A stretch of DNA of 64,000 nucleotides, from contig NZ_JABUXU010000001.1 in assembly GCF_014897675.1 (NCBI RefSeq), forward strand, positions 124,001-188,000, in the 5' to 3' direction. Made by a program: the position numbers and the translations under genes. Below the pieces are notes generated by a model. The model was not told the DNA's origin. It did not search any database and worked only from the letters and a program-made list of their open reading frames with translations. This document shows, piece by piece, positions 11,004 to 20,782 of the stretch; positions within the stretch are counted from its first letter, which is position 1; each line of letters begins with the position of its first letter. The DNA comes from Advenella sp. FME57 (lineage in GTDB: Bacteria > Pseudomonadota > Gammaproteobacteria > Burkholderiales > Burkholderiaceae_B).

Positions 11004-11732
11004 ATGGCTGTTCAATTCTCAGGTTCTTTCCTCGTAAAATCCCTTCTGGCCAGCGCGCTGTCCGCAGCGGTAGCCACCACTGCATTTGCGCAGGCGGTAA
11101 AGGCCGATACGGAATCCAACCCTATCAGTCCTTCCGTGCAAAGTGAAAATACCCCGATGGAATACCATCGCATTGGTGAAACCAAACCACAGGACGGCGT
11201 CAGAAAGCACCATAAAGGCGACGGTCACAAACATGGCTATCATCATCGCAAGGGCAATATGCGTCACGGGGCAATTGTGATTCCGGGCCTGGGCGCAGGC
11301 AGTCAGACACTGCTTGATGACCTGCAGCTGACCGACGAACAAAAAGCCACGCTTAAAACGATTAAGGACGAACATAAGGCTGCCCGCGAACCTAATCACG
11401 AGGCATTCCGTAAATACCTGGAAGAGCGTCGCAAGCAACTGGATTCCGGCAATGTCGATCCGAAGGCGCTGCTCGAAGCACAGAAAGACATGCATGAGGG
11501 CTTTGAGAAAAAAATGGCAGATGATCAGGCCAAATGGCTTGATCTGTGGGACACATTCAGTGCCGAGCAGAAAGCAACTGTCGTTAAATATTTCAAGGAC
11601 CGTTCTGCCAAATGGGAAGAACATCGCAAGAAATTTCAACAGGAACACGCAAAAATGACCGAAGCGCCAAAGCCTGAGAAGAACGTCCCAGCCAGTGATA
11701 GCAAACCGGCACCAGCAGCACTAAAACAGTAA
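11004..11732 (+). CDS. Spy/CpxP-like periplasmic protein with His-rich segment
   Basis: A 242-residue secreted protein. The N-terminus has a signal peptide ending about TTAFAQA. A His/Lys-rich stretch around residues 66-90 (HHKGDGHKHGYHHRKG) could bind metal. The remainder is a helical Spy/CpxP-type region with the LTxxQ hallmark as LTDEQ, followed by long charged helices and a Pro/Ala-rich tail. Spy-family proteins are periplasmic chaperones or metal/stress sensors. The gene is monocistronic: an AAGGAG-type site lies before the ATG and a strong terminator lies downstream. Confidence 0.8.
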   Translation: MAVQFSGSFLVKSLLASALSAAVATTAFAQAVKADTESNPISPSVQSENTPMEYHRIGETKPQDGVRKHHKGDGHKHGYHHRKGNMRHGAIVIPGLGAGSQTLLDDLQLTDEQKATLKTIKDEHKAAREPNHEAFRKYLEERRKQLDSGNVDPKALLEAQKDMHEGFEKKMADDQAKWLDLWDTFSAEQKATVVKYFKDRSAKWEEHRKKFQQEHAKMTEAPKPEKNVPASDSKPAPAALKQ

Positions 11733-11807
11733 ACGTTGCGCCTGTTTGGCCTGCCTTTTTCGGGAAGTGAAGGCAGAGCAGGGCAGCAAGACGTCACTGT
11801 TTTGTGG

Positions 11808-11837
11808 GCCCGTCAGCAAGCGCTGGCGGGCTTTTTT
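11808..11837 (+). terminator. intrinsic terminator after the Spy-like gene
   Basis: GCCCGTCAGC (11808-11817) pairs with GCTGGCGGGC (11822-11831), with one G-T pair, around a four-base loop. Six T residues follow. Confidence 0.9.
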
Positions 11838-12254
11838 GTGGCCAGCGGGCGCGATGACTGAGCTGGGCGCGACCGGCGGCGCCATGTCAGGTGGTTTTGG
11901 CAAAACCCCGCTTGTGATATCAAGCGATACTTTTATGGTCAGTAATAGCGCCTGCACAGGCTCCGATACAGGGATGACCTGACGACAATCCGGTATCGAG
12001 CCATGCTGTTACTACAGGAAATTGCGCCTCTGTGTTTTCGTAATGCACAACGATGCAGCCTGCCAAAATGACTGTTTTACAGGTAGCGCGGCGTGTGGAC
12101 CGGGCAGCATTCAGTCTGGATCGTGTCGCCAGAGGTCGTGTTAAGCCGACCGGACCAGTGGTTTTGCCGACAATTGTTTTGCAATGTTGCCTTTTCGCGC
12201 CAACTTGTCTGGCTGGGTCATTAAAATAACGCCTTCAGAATACAGAGGTCAGCC
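11838..12254. other. 417-nt intergenic region, no gene recognised
   Basis: Short open frames here have no recognisable protein and no ribosome sites. One tight palindrome, GGTTTTG-G-CAAAACC (11893-11907), is the only notable structure and could be a protein-binding site. The rlmD promoter must lie in the 3' part, but no clear -35/-10 pair is visible. Confidence 0.5.
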
Positions 12255-13604
12255 ATGCAGGAAACATTTACCATCGAATCCCTTGATCTGGAAGCGCGCG
12301 GCATCGCCCGGCGCGAGGGCAAGGCCATTTTCGTTGAAGGCGCGCTGCCTGCAGAAAAAGTAAGGGCTGACATTGTCCGCCGCAAGTCCTCATACGAAAT
12401 CGCCCGCATGACATCGATCGTCAAGGAATCGAACCAGCGGGTCACACCCCGCTGCCCCAGTTTTGGCACCTGTGGCGGGTGCATCATGCAGCATCTGGAT
12501 ATCACCGCCCAGGTAGCGATCAAGCAGCGGGCACTGGAAGACGGTTTCAGGCATATTGCCAAAATGACAATACCCAGAGTCTTGCCGCCGTTGCAGGGAC
12601 CTGCCTGGGGCTACCGTTATCGTGCACGTTTGTCGGTGCGCAAGGTGATCAAGAAGGGCAAAGTGCTAGTCGGGTTTCACGAACGCAAGAGCCGGTATGT
12701 GACCGATATGACTGAATGCCATGTACTGCCGCCCTATGTGTCCGCCATGCTGGTTCCCTTGCGTGAACTGATTGGCAGCCTGAGCATTGATGATAAAATC
12801 CCGCAGATCGAGGTGGCTGTCGGGCAAGCCACGACTGCGCTGCTGTTGCGACACCTGGCACCGTTGAATGCTGCCGATATCGAACAGCTGGACGCTTTCT
12901 CAACGCGCCATAACGTGGTGTGGTGGCTGCAATCGAAGGGACCCGATACCGTCAGGCCGTTGCATGAGGAACAGGCTGATTCGCTGTATTATCTGTTGCC
13001 TCAGTTTGGGCTGAAAATGCCATACAAACCAACGGATTTTACCCAGGTCAATTATTTCATCAACCGTTCCCTGATTGCCAAGGCACTCAATCTGCTGGAT
13101 GTTCAGGCCGATGAGCGGGTGGCAGACCTGTTCTGTGGACTGGGCAACTTTACCTTGCCCCTGGCCACCTTGGCACGTGAGGTGGTCGGCATCGAAGGCA
13201 GCAGCATACTTACAGACCGCGCCCTGCAGGCGGCCAGCCAGCATAATCTGCAGGAGAAAACCCGCTTTGCCACGTTGAATCTGTTTGAGGTAGACGTGGC
13301 CTGGCTGCGCGACCTGGGCCACTTTGACCGCATGCTGATCGATCCGCCCAGAGAGGGTGCGCAGGCAGTCGCGCTTGCACTGGCGCAACTTGAACCGCAA
13401 GAGCGTCCAACAAGAATCGTCTACGTGTCCTGTAATCCGGCGACCCTGGCACGCGATGCAGGCATTCTGGTGCACGACGGCGGCTACAAATTAAGTGCCG
13501 CTGGTGTCGTGAATATGTTTCCGCATACCGGGCATGTCGAATCCATTGCGGTATTCGAAAGCGGCTCGGGCGACGTTGCGGTGGCTACTGCTGCTACTGC
13601 ATGA
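12255..13604 (+). CDS. rlmD: 23S rRNA (uracil-1939-C5)-methyltransferase RlmD
   Basis: A SAM-dependent RNA methyltransferase of the RumA/TrmA family. A TRAM domain fills the first 60 or so residues. Cysteines of the [4Fe-4S] site follow in RCPSFGTCGGCIMQH (C67, C73, C76), with a fourth candidate in MTECHVL. The SAM motif VADLFCGLGNFTLPLA and the catalytic-Cys block VYVSCNPATLARD are in place. At 449 residues it is full length. The last residues (a repeat of AT) are a non-conserved tail. It ends against argH across a bidirectional terminator. Confidence 0.95.
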   Translation: MQETFTIESLDLEARGIARREGKAIFVEGALPAEKVRADIVRRKSSYEIARMTSIVKESNQRVTPRCPSFGTCGGCIMQHLDITAQVAIKQRALEDGFRHIAKMTIPRVLPPLQGPAWGYRYRARLSVRKVIKKGKVLVGFHERKSRYVTDMTECHVLPPYVSAMLVPLRELIGSLSIDDKIPQIEVAVGQATTALLLRHLAPLNAADIEQLDAFSTRHNVVWWLQSKGPDTVRPLHEEQADSLYYLLPQFGLKMPYKPTDFTQVNYFINRSLIAKALNLLDVQADERVADLFCGLGNFTLPLATLAREVVGIEGSSILTDRALQAASQHNLQEKTRFATLNLFEVDVAWLRDLGHFDRMLIDPPREGAQAVALALAQLEPQERPTRIVYVSCNPATLARDAGILVHDGGYKLSAAGVVNMFPHTGHVESIAVFESGSGDVAVATAATA

Positions 13605-13793
13605 ACGGCAGAGTCTGGCGCAAGGCCAGGCTGGAGGACAAGACAGTCGGCCTGACCAAATAGGGTCAAGGCAGATAGCGTCGGGACGATTAGATCGCGA
13701 CGGTGGTCAAGATGCAGGTCAATGGACGCATTGTCACTGCAAGACGACAGCCGCAGCAGCTGTAACCCTGTCGGCCAGCAGCGCGCAGCAATG

Positions 13794-13834
13794 AAAAAGA
13801 CGGCGCCCGTCACAAACCGGTGCGCCGTCTTTTT
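13794..13834. terminator. bidirectional terminator between rlmD and argH
   Basis: AAAAAGACGGCGC (13794-13806) and GCGCCGTCTTTTT (13822-13834) are perfect 13-bp arms, with A-rich and T-rich ends. The hairpin can end transcription from both converging genes. Confidence 0.92.
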
Positions 13835-13855
13835 TTAGTTAGGATCTAATGCAGG

Positions 13856-15268
13856 TCAGGCCAGTTCGGCCAGAACGCGCTCGGCTTCGGCCTTGACACG
13901 GGTCGGCGCAGTGCCACCGATATGTGCACGTGACGAAACCGAGCCTTCCAGGGTGAGCACGCTGAATACATCGCTATCAATCGATGGATTGAACTTGCGC
14001 ATTTCTTCCAGCGTCAGATCGGCCAGATCGCACTGTTGCTCTTCGCAATGGCGCACGGCCAAGGCAACGGTCTCATGCGCGTCACGAAAGGGCAGTCCTT
14101 TCTTGACTAGATAGTCAGCCAGGTCGGTGGCAGTGGAGAAACCAAGCAGGGCAGCGTCGCGCATGGCCTGTTTACGTACCCGGATGCCGCCGATCATGTC
14201 GGCAAATATTGTCAATGTGTCGCGCAAGGTATCGGCCGAGTCGAACAGGCCTTCTTTATCTTCCTGGTTATCCTTGTTGTAGGCCAGGGGCTGGCCTTTC
14301 ATCAGCGTCAGCAAGGCAATCAGATTGCCGTTGACTCTGCCGGTCTTGCCTCGCGCCAGTTCCGGCACATCGGGATTTTTCTTTTGCGGCATGATGGAGC
14401 TGCCAGTGCAGAAACGATCTGCCAGATCAATAAAGCCGATGCGCGGGCTCATCCACAGGATCAACTCTTCCGAAAGCCTGGAAATATGCGTCATGACCAG
14501 GGAAACAGCGGCGCAAAATTCGATGGCAAAATCGCGATCGGATACGGCATCCAGTGAGTTGCGGCAGATGCTGTCAAAGCCCAGCAGCGTAGCAACCTGT
14601 TCACGATCAATGGGATATGAGGTGCCCGCCAGCGCGGCCGCGCCCAATGGCAGGCGGTTGCAGCGCTTGCGGCAATCGACCAGGCGTTCTGCGTCCCGGG
14701 CAAACATTTCAGCATAGGCCAGCAGATGATGGCCGAAAGTAACCGGCTGGGCCACCTGCAAATGCGTAAAGCCGGGCATGATCGTGTCATGATGTTCCAG
14801 CGCCACCTGCGCCAGGGCGCGACGCAGCGAGGTAATCAGTTCCAGTGATACGTCAATTTCCGAACGCAGCCACAAGCGAATGTCCGTTGCCACCTGGTCG
14901 TTGCGCGAGCGGCCGGTGTGCAGGCGTTTGCCGGCATCGCCGATGAGCTCAACCAGGCGTTTTTCGATATTAAGATGCACATCTTCCAGGTCCAGCAGCC
15001 AGGTAAACGTGCCGGCGTCGATTTCCTGAAGAATCTGCTGCATGCCCTTGTCGATGGCGGCCAGATCGTCGGCGGAGATGACGCCTGTTGCGGCCAGCAT
15101 GGTGGCGTGGGCCAGCGACCCCTGAATGTCAAAACGGGCCAGTCGCTTGTCAAAATCGACCGAGGCGGTGTAGCGCTTGACCAGTTCGGATACGGGTTCA
15201 GAGAAACGGGCCGACCAGGCCTGAGCTTTTTTGTCGAATTGATTGGTTTGGTTAGGGCTGTCTGTCAT
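13856..15268 (-). CDS. argH: argininosuccinate lyase
   Basis: The enzyme splits argininosuccinate into arginine and fumarate, the last step of arginine synthesis. The fumarase/aspartase superfamily signature [12 protein letters not shown] is intact, with [13 protein letters not shown] and the [13 protein letters not shown] block. I place the start at ATG 15268 (470 residues); a TTG seven codons upstream also gives an open frame. No strong ribosome site is visible for either. nadE runs divergently, and the roughly 115-nt gap should hold both promoters. Confidence 0.96.
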   Translation of the reverse strand: MTDSPNQTNQFDKKAQAWSARFSEPVSELVKRYTASVDFDKRLARFDIQGSLAHATMLAATGVISADDLAAIDKGMQQILQEIDAGTFTWLLDLEDVHLNIEKRLVELIGDAGKRLHTGRSRNDQVATDIRLWLRSEIDVSLELITSLRRALAQVALEHHDTIMPGFTHLQVAQPVTFGHHLLAYAEMFARDAERLVDCRKRCNRLPLGAAALAGTSYPIDREQVATLLGFDSICRNSLDAVSDRDFAIEFCAAVSLVMTHISRLSEELILWMSPRIGFIDLADRFCTGSSIMPQKKNPDVPELARGKTGRVNGNLIALLTLMKGQPLAYNKDNQEDKEGLFDSADTLRDTLTIFADMIGGIRVRKQAMRDAALLGFSTATDLADYLVKKGLPFRDAHETVALAVRHCEEQQCDLADLTLEEMRKFNPSIDSDVFSVLTLEGSVSSRAHIGGTAPTRVKAEAERVLAELA

Positions 15269-15383
15269 AGTGTGTGCTGATCTGTCCAATGTCGGTATTT
15301 TGCATTAATCAGTGGTATTTTAGACGCTCATCTCAGATGCTTGTGTGATAATCGGTGGTTTGCAAAAGAAACAGAGCGGGATA

Positions 15384-17042
15384 ATGGAACCATCGGTCAG
15401 TGTCGCATTTGCACAAATCAATCAGAAGGTCGGTGATCTGGCCGGCAATGCCGCACGCATTGTCCAGGCAGCAGCATTGGCTCACGAGCAGGGGCACGAC
15501 GTCCTGTTATTGCCCGAGCTGGCGCTTACCGGTTATGCGCCTGAAGACTTGTTGCTGCGCTGCCAGTTTCTCGCGGACCAGCAGGCTGCCTTGCAGTCCC
15601 TGCAGGAAACACTATCGCGTTTCCAGAACTTGCATGTGGTGCTGGGGCATGTTGTCAGCACGGACAAGGGCACCTTCAATGCCGCCAGTGTTTTTCTCAA
15701 TGGCGACAACCTGGGCACGTACCTCAAGCAGGAGTTGCCCAATTATTCCGTATTTGATGAAAAGCGCTATTTCACAGCGGGGCGCAAGCCGCTGGTCTTC
15801 ACCGTCAGGGAACATACCTTCGGTGTGACCATCTGCGAAGACGTGTGGTTTGCCAGCGCTGCCACGGCCGCACGGCAGGCAGGGGCAGATACGCTGCTGA
15901 TCCTGAACGCCTCGCCCTATATGGTGCGCAAGCACGAGACCCGACTTGCCGTGTTACGTCGAAACGTCTGTGATGCCGGCATGGGAGCCATCTACTGCAA
16001 TCTGGTGGGCGGGCAGGACGAACTGGTTTTCGATGGCCACTCCTTCGTAGTAGACCGACACGGCGCAGTCGTGGCTGAGCTCAATGGTTTTTGCCATGCC
16101 TTGGGGGGCGTTCAGATCTCGTTGGGACAGTTTGAGGCCCTGGCCCCGTTACCTTTCGGGGCAGATCAGTCGGTGCCTCTGCAATCCCAGGAAAATGAGG
16201 CGGTCGAAGCCGAAATCTGGCGTGCGCTGGTCATGGGTACGCGGGACTATCTGAGCAAGAATTTCTTTGAAAAGGCCGTGATCGGCTTATCCGGCGGCAT
16301 TGATTCTGCTGTGGTGCTGGCCATTGCTGTTGACGCCATTGGTGCAGAGAACCTGCATGCCGTCATGATGCCGTCGCGCTTTACCGCCGACATCTCGGTC
16401 AATGACGCACAGGACATGGCTCAACGCCTGGCCGTGCGCTACGACGAAATCGCCATTTCCCCTATGTTCAACAGTTACCTGCAGGCGTTGGCGCCCATTT
16501 TCGGCGACTTACCCCAGGACACGACCGAAGAGAACTTGCAGGCACGAATTCGCGGCGCATTGCTGATGGCGTTGTCCAATAAATTCAATGCCATCGTGCT
16601 GACCACGGGCAATAAGTCTGAATTGGCTACGGGTTATTGCACGCTGTATGGCGACATGGTGGGTGGCTATGCTCCCCTGAAGGATATCCCCAAAACGCTG
16701 GTATATCGACTGGCCAGCTGGCGCAATACGCAGTCTGCGATCATTCCGGAGCGGATCATCACGCGAGCGCCTTCTGCAGAGTTGCGCGAAGACCAGACTG
16801 ACCAGGATAGCCTGCCCGAATATGAGGTGCTGGACACCATCCTGGAACATCTGATGGAACACAATGATTCGGTGGAAGCCATCGTCAATACCGGCTTGGC
16901 CCGTGAGGATGTGGAAAAGGTTGCCAGACTGCTGCGAATCAATGAATACAAACGGCGCCAGGGCTCTCCCGGGCCCAAAATCACCACCCGGGCGTTTGGT
17001 CGCGATTGGCGATTCCCAATAACGAACGGCTATCGATTCTAG
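15384..17042 (+). CDS. nadE: glutamine-dependent NAD+ synthetase
   Basis: The enzyme amidates NaAD to NAD+, using glutamine as nitrogen source. It has two domains. An N-terminal nitrilase-type glutaminase (about 1-265) carries the catalytic Glu in LLPELALTGY, a Lys in LKQELPNY and Cys in TICEDVWF. A C-terminal synthetase carries the P-loop-like GLSGGIDSAVV and the TTGNKSELATGYCTLYGDM block. I choose ATG 15384 (552 residues), where AGCGGGAT precedes the start; the open frame begins 13 codons earlier. A PII gene follows after 77 nt, which links nitrogen sensing to a glutamine-using enzyme. Confidence 0.96.
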   Translation: MEPSVSVAFAQINQKVGDLAGNAARIVQAAALAHEQGHDVLLLPELALTGYAPEDLLLRCQFLADQQAALQSLQETLSRFQNLHVVLGHVVSTDKGTFNAASVFLNGDNLGTYLKQELPNYSVFDEKRYFTAGRKPLVFTVREHTFGVTICEDVWFASAATAARQAGADTLLILNASPYMVRKHETRLAVLRRNVCDAGMGAIYCNLVGGQDELVFDGHSFVVDRHGAVVAELNGFCHALGGVQISLGQFEALAPLPFGADQSVPLQSQENEAVEAEIWRALVMGTRDYLSKNFFEKAVIGLSGGIDSAVVLAIAVDAIGAENLHAVMMPSRFTADISVNDAQDMAQRLAVRYDEIAISPMFNSYLQALAPIFGDLPQDTTEENLQARIRGALLMALSNKFNAIVLTTGNKSELATGYCTLYGDMVGGYAPLKDIPKTLVYRLASWRNTQSAIIPERIITRAPSAELREDQTDQDSLPEYEVLDTILEHLMEHNDSVEAIVNTGLAREDVEKVARLLRINEYKRRQGSPGPKITTRAFGRDWRFPITNGYRF

Positions 17043-17104
17043 GCTGCATTATTAAAAAATATGCTATTCTTTTCCAGTAATAAAAGCGCGGCCTGGCCCC
17101 GTAA

Positions 17105-17458
<354 letters not shown>

Positions 17459-17654
17459 CCCTCATACGATCAGATCTCTATGACACAGCAGCGACAAACG
17501 CAACGATTTTGAACGCAATGTTTTTGAAGTAAGAGCCACCCGCCGCAGGTGGCCCCAACGTTCCTGCATCGCGCTGTATTACGCATTCCGTTGCAAAATC
17601 CAGAGTCATATCTACTTTAAAAAAAGTCAGTCTGACTCCTCGCCGCCGGCCGTG

Positions 17655-18224
17655 TTAAACCCTGGGATGCTTAAGCAATTGCGACCAGAAGGCAGGTAAA
17701 AAGCATTCGGTCACCTGCAGCGGCTGGCCGTTTTTCCAGAAAACCGAGCGACGGGTGGGCAGTCTGGGCTGTGCAGGCGAGGGCAGTTGGCCTGCACGCA
17801 CGACGGCTTTAAATATTGGCATTGGCGATTTTGCTATGCAGGACTCGAACACAGATCGTACAATAGCCGGATCATGATACAGAATATCGGCCAGTGGCCG
17901 TGTGCGTAGCCGACGTACTGCCTGCCATACCGATTGGGCAGCATCCAGCGGCGTTATGCTGCGGGCGATTACCGCAGGCGTGCCGTCAATAGACATGCAG
18001 ATCTCCCGTACCCAGACAATCGTATTGGCTGCCTTTCTGATGGTCCGCGCTTCATCCGTGCTGACCACCTCGGCAAATTCACCGATCACCTGGATGCGTA
18101 CCTCGCCTTGTCTGCGTAAACCCTGAGTAAGCGGGCCCGGGCGAGACAGCCAGTATTTCTGGACAGGATCAAGTTTAGGTGGCGGCCGGCTCAGCCAGCC
18201 GGGTGAATAAGGTTCATGCTTCAT
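17655..18224 (-). CDS. ubiC: chorismate pyruvate-lyase
   Basis: UbiC converts chorismate to 4-hydroxybenzoate, the ring precursor of ubiquinone. The family pattern is recognisable though divergent: YWLSRPGPLTQGLR near the N-terminus, VWVREICMSIDGTPAVIARSITP in the middle, and RRSVFWKNGQPLQVTECFLPAFW at the end, including the conserved Arg and Glu that hold the substrate. It has 189 residues. It is divergent from the pseudouridine synthase gene; a small palindrome GTCCGG-N5-CCGGAC (18291-18307) lies in the gap. ubiA is not adjacent. Confidence 0.9.
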   Translation of the reverse strand: MKHEPYSPGWLSRPPPKLDPVQKYWLSRPGPLTQGLRRQGEVRIQVIGEFAEVVSTDEARTIRKAANTIVWVREICMSIDGTPAVIARSITPLDAAQSVWQAVRRLRTRPLADILYHDPAIVRSVFESCIAKSPMPIFKAVVRAGQLPSPAQPRLPTRRSVFWKNGQPLQVTECFLPAFWSQLLKHPRV

Positions 18225-18351
18225 GGGTCGCGGGGTGTGAGAGCCTGCAGATAAATCGTGGTCTTGTAATAACCACGCTCAAACAGAAACGTCCGGTGCG
18301 TCCGGACAAAGAAACACACTATAGCAAATTTGCGTAAGCAAACGGAATCAA

Positions 18352-19077
18352 ATGGAAAAGACAAGAATATCTAAACTGCTTGCCGAGCGCGGACTGTGTT
18401 CCCGGCGTGAAGCCGACGCTTACATTGAACGCGGCTGGGTGCGCGTAGACGGAAAGGTCGCCACGCTGGGCGAGAAGGCGTTTCCCGATCAGTCCATTAC
18501 GCTGGACAAGTCAGCCCAGGCGCGACAGACGGCCCGGGTCACCATCATCATGAACAAGCCGGTGGGCTACGTCTCGGGTCAGGCCGAAGAGGGTTATCGG
18601 CCTGCGGTAACGCTGATCACGCCTGATCGGCAGTACGATCGTGACAAACATACCTTCAGTCCGTCACATTTAAGAGGGCTGGCGCCGGCCGGCAGGCTGG
18701 ATATCGATTCACAAGGCTTGCTGGTTCTCACTCAGGATGGGCGTATTGCCCGACAGCTGATCGGCGAAGACTCAGAAGTGGAAAAGGAGTATCTGGTCCG
18801 CGTCGAAGGCAGGATCAGCGGCAATGGGCTGCAATTGCTCAATAACGGACTGTCCCTAGATGGTGATGTGCTGCGTCCGGCGCAGGTGAGCTGGCAAAAT
18901 GACGACCAACTCAAGTTTATTTTGCAGGAAGGCAAGAAACGGCAGATTCGCCGTATGTGTCAAATGGTGGGCCTTAATGTGATCGGCTTAAAACGGGTTC
19001 GCATGGGCAATGTGTCGCTGGCGGACCTGCCCCCGGGCAAATGGCGTTACCTCAAAAGCCATGAACGCTTTTTGTGA
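18352..19077 (+). CDS. rRNA pseudouridine synthase, RluF/RsuA family
   Basis: A 241-residue enzyme with an N-terminal S4 RNA-binding domain (about 1-60, [20 protein letters not shown]) and a catalytic domain with the nucleophile D117 in [15 protein letters not shown]. The KEYLV and [10 protein letters not shown] motifs of the RsuA/RluB/RluF branch are present. The gene reads most like RluF (which modifies U2604 of 23S rRNA), but RluB/RluE cannot be ruled out without alignment. A lipoprotein gene follows after 86 nt. Confidence 0.9.
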   Translation: MEKTRISKLLAERGLCSRREADAYIERGWVRVDGKVATLGEKAFPDQSITLDKSAQARQTARVTIIMNKPVGYVSGQAEEGYRPAVTLITPDRQYDRDKHTFSPSHLRGLAPAGRLDIDSQGLLVLTQDGRIARQLIGEDSEVEKEYLVRVEGRISGNGLQLLNNGLSLDGDVLRPAQVSWQNDDQLKFILQEGKKRQIRRMCQMVGLNVIGLKRVRMGNVSLADLPPGKWRYLKSHERFL

Positions 19078-19163
19078 TCGGGTGGGAAAAGTGTCCATGC
19101 GAATTTCCAACAATATCTTATAATGGCGCCATAAGTCTTTTACCAGAATCAAGGAAACCGACC

Positions 19164-19739
19164 ATGCACATCAAAAGAGGGGTACTTTTTGTTGCAATCG
19201 CTGCCACGCTGACCCTGGCAGGCTGCGACACTATGGATCACTTGCTCAAGAATCGCTCAAGCGGCGGCACGCGAGTCAGTGATGTGCCGACAGCGCCACC
19301 GCCTTCGTCCGGTCAGGCCCCGGCCCCGGCCACGTCAACCCCGCCGGCGCCGTCGAGCTCGGTCGCTACATCGTCGCTCATCATGTACATCGCGTCCCGC
19401 ACGCCAACGCAGGGTTACACGGCCGTGCGCCAGAACGGCGTGCTTGTGCATGTCGACCCGACCCAGACATTGACCCGCAACGATTTGCAGAACGCTGTGG
19501 CTACCCGCAACAGTGCGGGCAAGGCTTTTGTGAAACTTGAATTTTCCCCTTCCGGCAGCCAACGATTGGCCAGCCTGACCAGCAACAATATCGGCAAGAG
19601 CTTTGCGGTCACGCAGAAAAACCGTCTGATATCGATCATCAATATCGGCAAGCCCATTACTTCGGGCGTGCTGTATGTGCCCATGTCCAGCGAACAGGCA
19701 GCCACCAGCTTTGAAGATCAGATTCTGGATGGTGAGTAG
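19164..19739 (+). CDS. lipoprotein with a SecD/SecF P1-head-like domain
   Basis: A 191-residue lipoprotein. The signal sequence ends in LAGC, and an AAGGAAA site precedes ATG 19164; the frame is open upstream but without a plausible start. After a Pro/Ser/Ala linker (residues about 30-70) comes a domain that resembles the periplasmic head of SecD: FVKLEFSPSGSQRLASLT, NIGKSFAVTQKNRLISIINIGKPITSGVLYV and a final EEA-like SSEQAATSFEDQI. No transmembrane SecD part is present. The role is unknown; stand-alone head domains may assist protein export or folding, but this is inference. Confidence 0.72.
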   Translation: MHIKRGVLFVAIAATLTLAGCDTMDHLLKNRSSGGTRVSDVPTAPPPSSGQAPAPATSTPPAPSSSVATSSLIMYIASRTPTQGYTAVRQNGVLVHVDPTQTLTRNDLQNAVATRNSAGKAFVKLEFSPSGSQRLASLTSNNIGKSFAVTQKNRLISIINIGKPITSGVLYVPMSSEQAATSFEDQILDGE

Positions 19740-19832
19740 TAAAGCTGACGACACGTAAAGCCAGCGATACACCGAGCGCCACTAGGGTCTTGCGCAGTAC
19801 ATTGCCAGTGTCAGCGATGCCCCTTAAACAGT

Positions 19833-19858
19833 AAAGGCCGGAAATCTTCCGGCCTTTT
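19833..19858. terminator. bidirectional terminator between the lipoprotein gene and xthA
   Basis: GGCCGGAA-ATC-TTCCGGCC (19836-19854) is a perfect hairpin preceded by AAA and followed by TTTT, so it can serve both converging genes. Confidence 0.9.
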
Positions 19859-19902
19859 GTCATTCTGCAGTCATCAGGCAATCGCAGCCCGTCAGGACCT
19901 TG

Positions 19903-20685
19903 TCAGGCAAATGACAAGGAGAGCGTGGCGACAACCGGCGCATGATCCGACGGTTGTTCATTGCCACGGGGCGCCTTGTCAATAACGCAGGCTGTGCAAT
20001 GCTGCGCCAGCGACGGGGTCAGCAGGACATGGTCAATGCGAAGCCCGGCGTTGCGGCGAAATCCCATCATCCGGTAATCCCACCAGCTGAACAGTTTTTC
20101 TTCCTGGTCAAACAGACGAAATGAATCGGTGAGCCCAAGGCCGCTGAGCGCCTGCATGGCGGCGCGTTCCTTGGGAGAGATCAGAATATCGCCGGTATAT
20201 TTGGCGTGTACATCGCGGTCTTCTGGCGCAATGTTGTAGTCGCCGCAAATGGCCAGATTCGGAAATAATTTCATCTGCGCTTCAACGAACTGGTTAAGCG
20301 CAGCATACCATTCCAGTTTGTAGTTGTATTTGTCGCTGTCCAGCGCACTGCCATTGGGGCAATAGGCGCAAATGACCCGCATCGGGCCTTCGCTGGTCTG
20401 GCAGGTCGCCGTGATCAGGCGCTGCTGGGTATCGGGGTAGAGCGGGTTGTTGACGATCACGTCTTCCAGTGACGAACGCGACAAAATGGCCACCCCATTA
20501 TAGGTTTTCTGACCGGTCCAGACAGCGTCGTAGCCCAGTTCCTGGAAAGCATCTTTGGGGAATTTTTCATTGACCTGCTTGAGCTCCTGAATACACAAGA
20601 TATCGATACTGTGCTGATCCAGCCAGGCCAGCACCTGCGGCAGACGTACAGTGAGCGAATTGACATTCCAAGTAGCGATTTTCAT
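19903..20685 (-). CDS. xthA: exodeoxyribonuclease III
   Basis: An AP endonuclease/3'-5' exonuclease of base excision repair. The EEP-fold motifs are complete: WNVNSL, CIQELKQ (metal Glu), the catalytic GDYNIAPEDRDV, the LRIDHVL block and the final SDHAPV His. Its 260 residues fit the ExoIII/ExoA family. It is divergent from the thiolase gene, with about 100 nt between start codons. Confidence 0.95.
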   Translation of the reverse strand: MKIATWNVNSLTVRLPQVLAWLDQHSIDILCIQELKQVNEKFPKDAFQELGYDAVWTGQKTYNGVAILSRSSLEDVIVNNPLYPDTQQRLITATCQTSEGPMRVICAYCPNGSALDSDKYNYKLEWYAALNQFVEAQMKLFPNLAICGDYNIAPEDRDVHAKYTGDILISPKERAAMQALSGLGLTDSFRLFDQEEKLFSWWDYRMMGFRRNAGLRIDHVLLTPSLAQHCTACVIDKAPRGNEQPSDHAPVVATLSLSFA

Positions 20686-20782
20686 AGCGGTCCTGATTTT
20701 CCGTTGAACACAAACAGCGGGCTTTCATTGTATGCCGGATGCGTTATGATTCGCTTCTCTTCACACAAAAAAAGGAATTATC

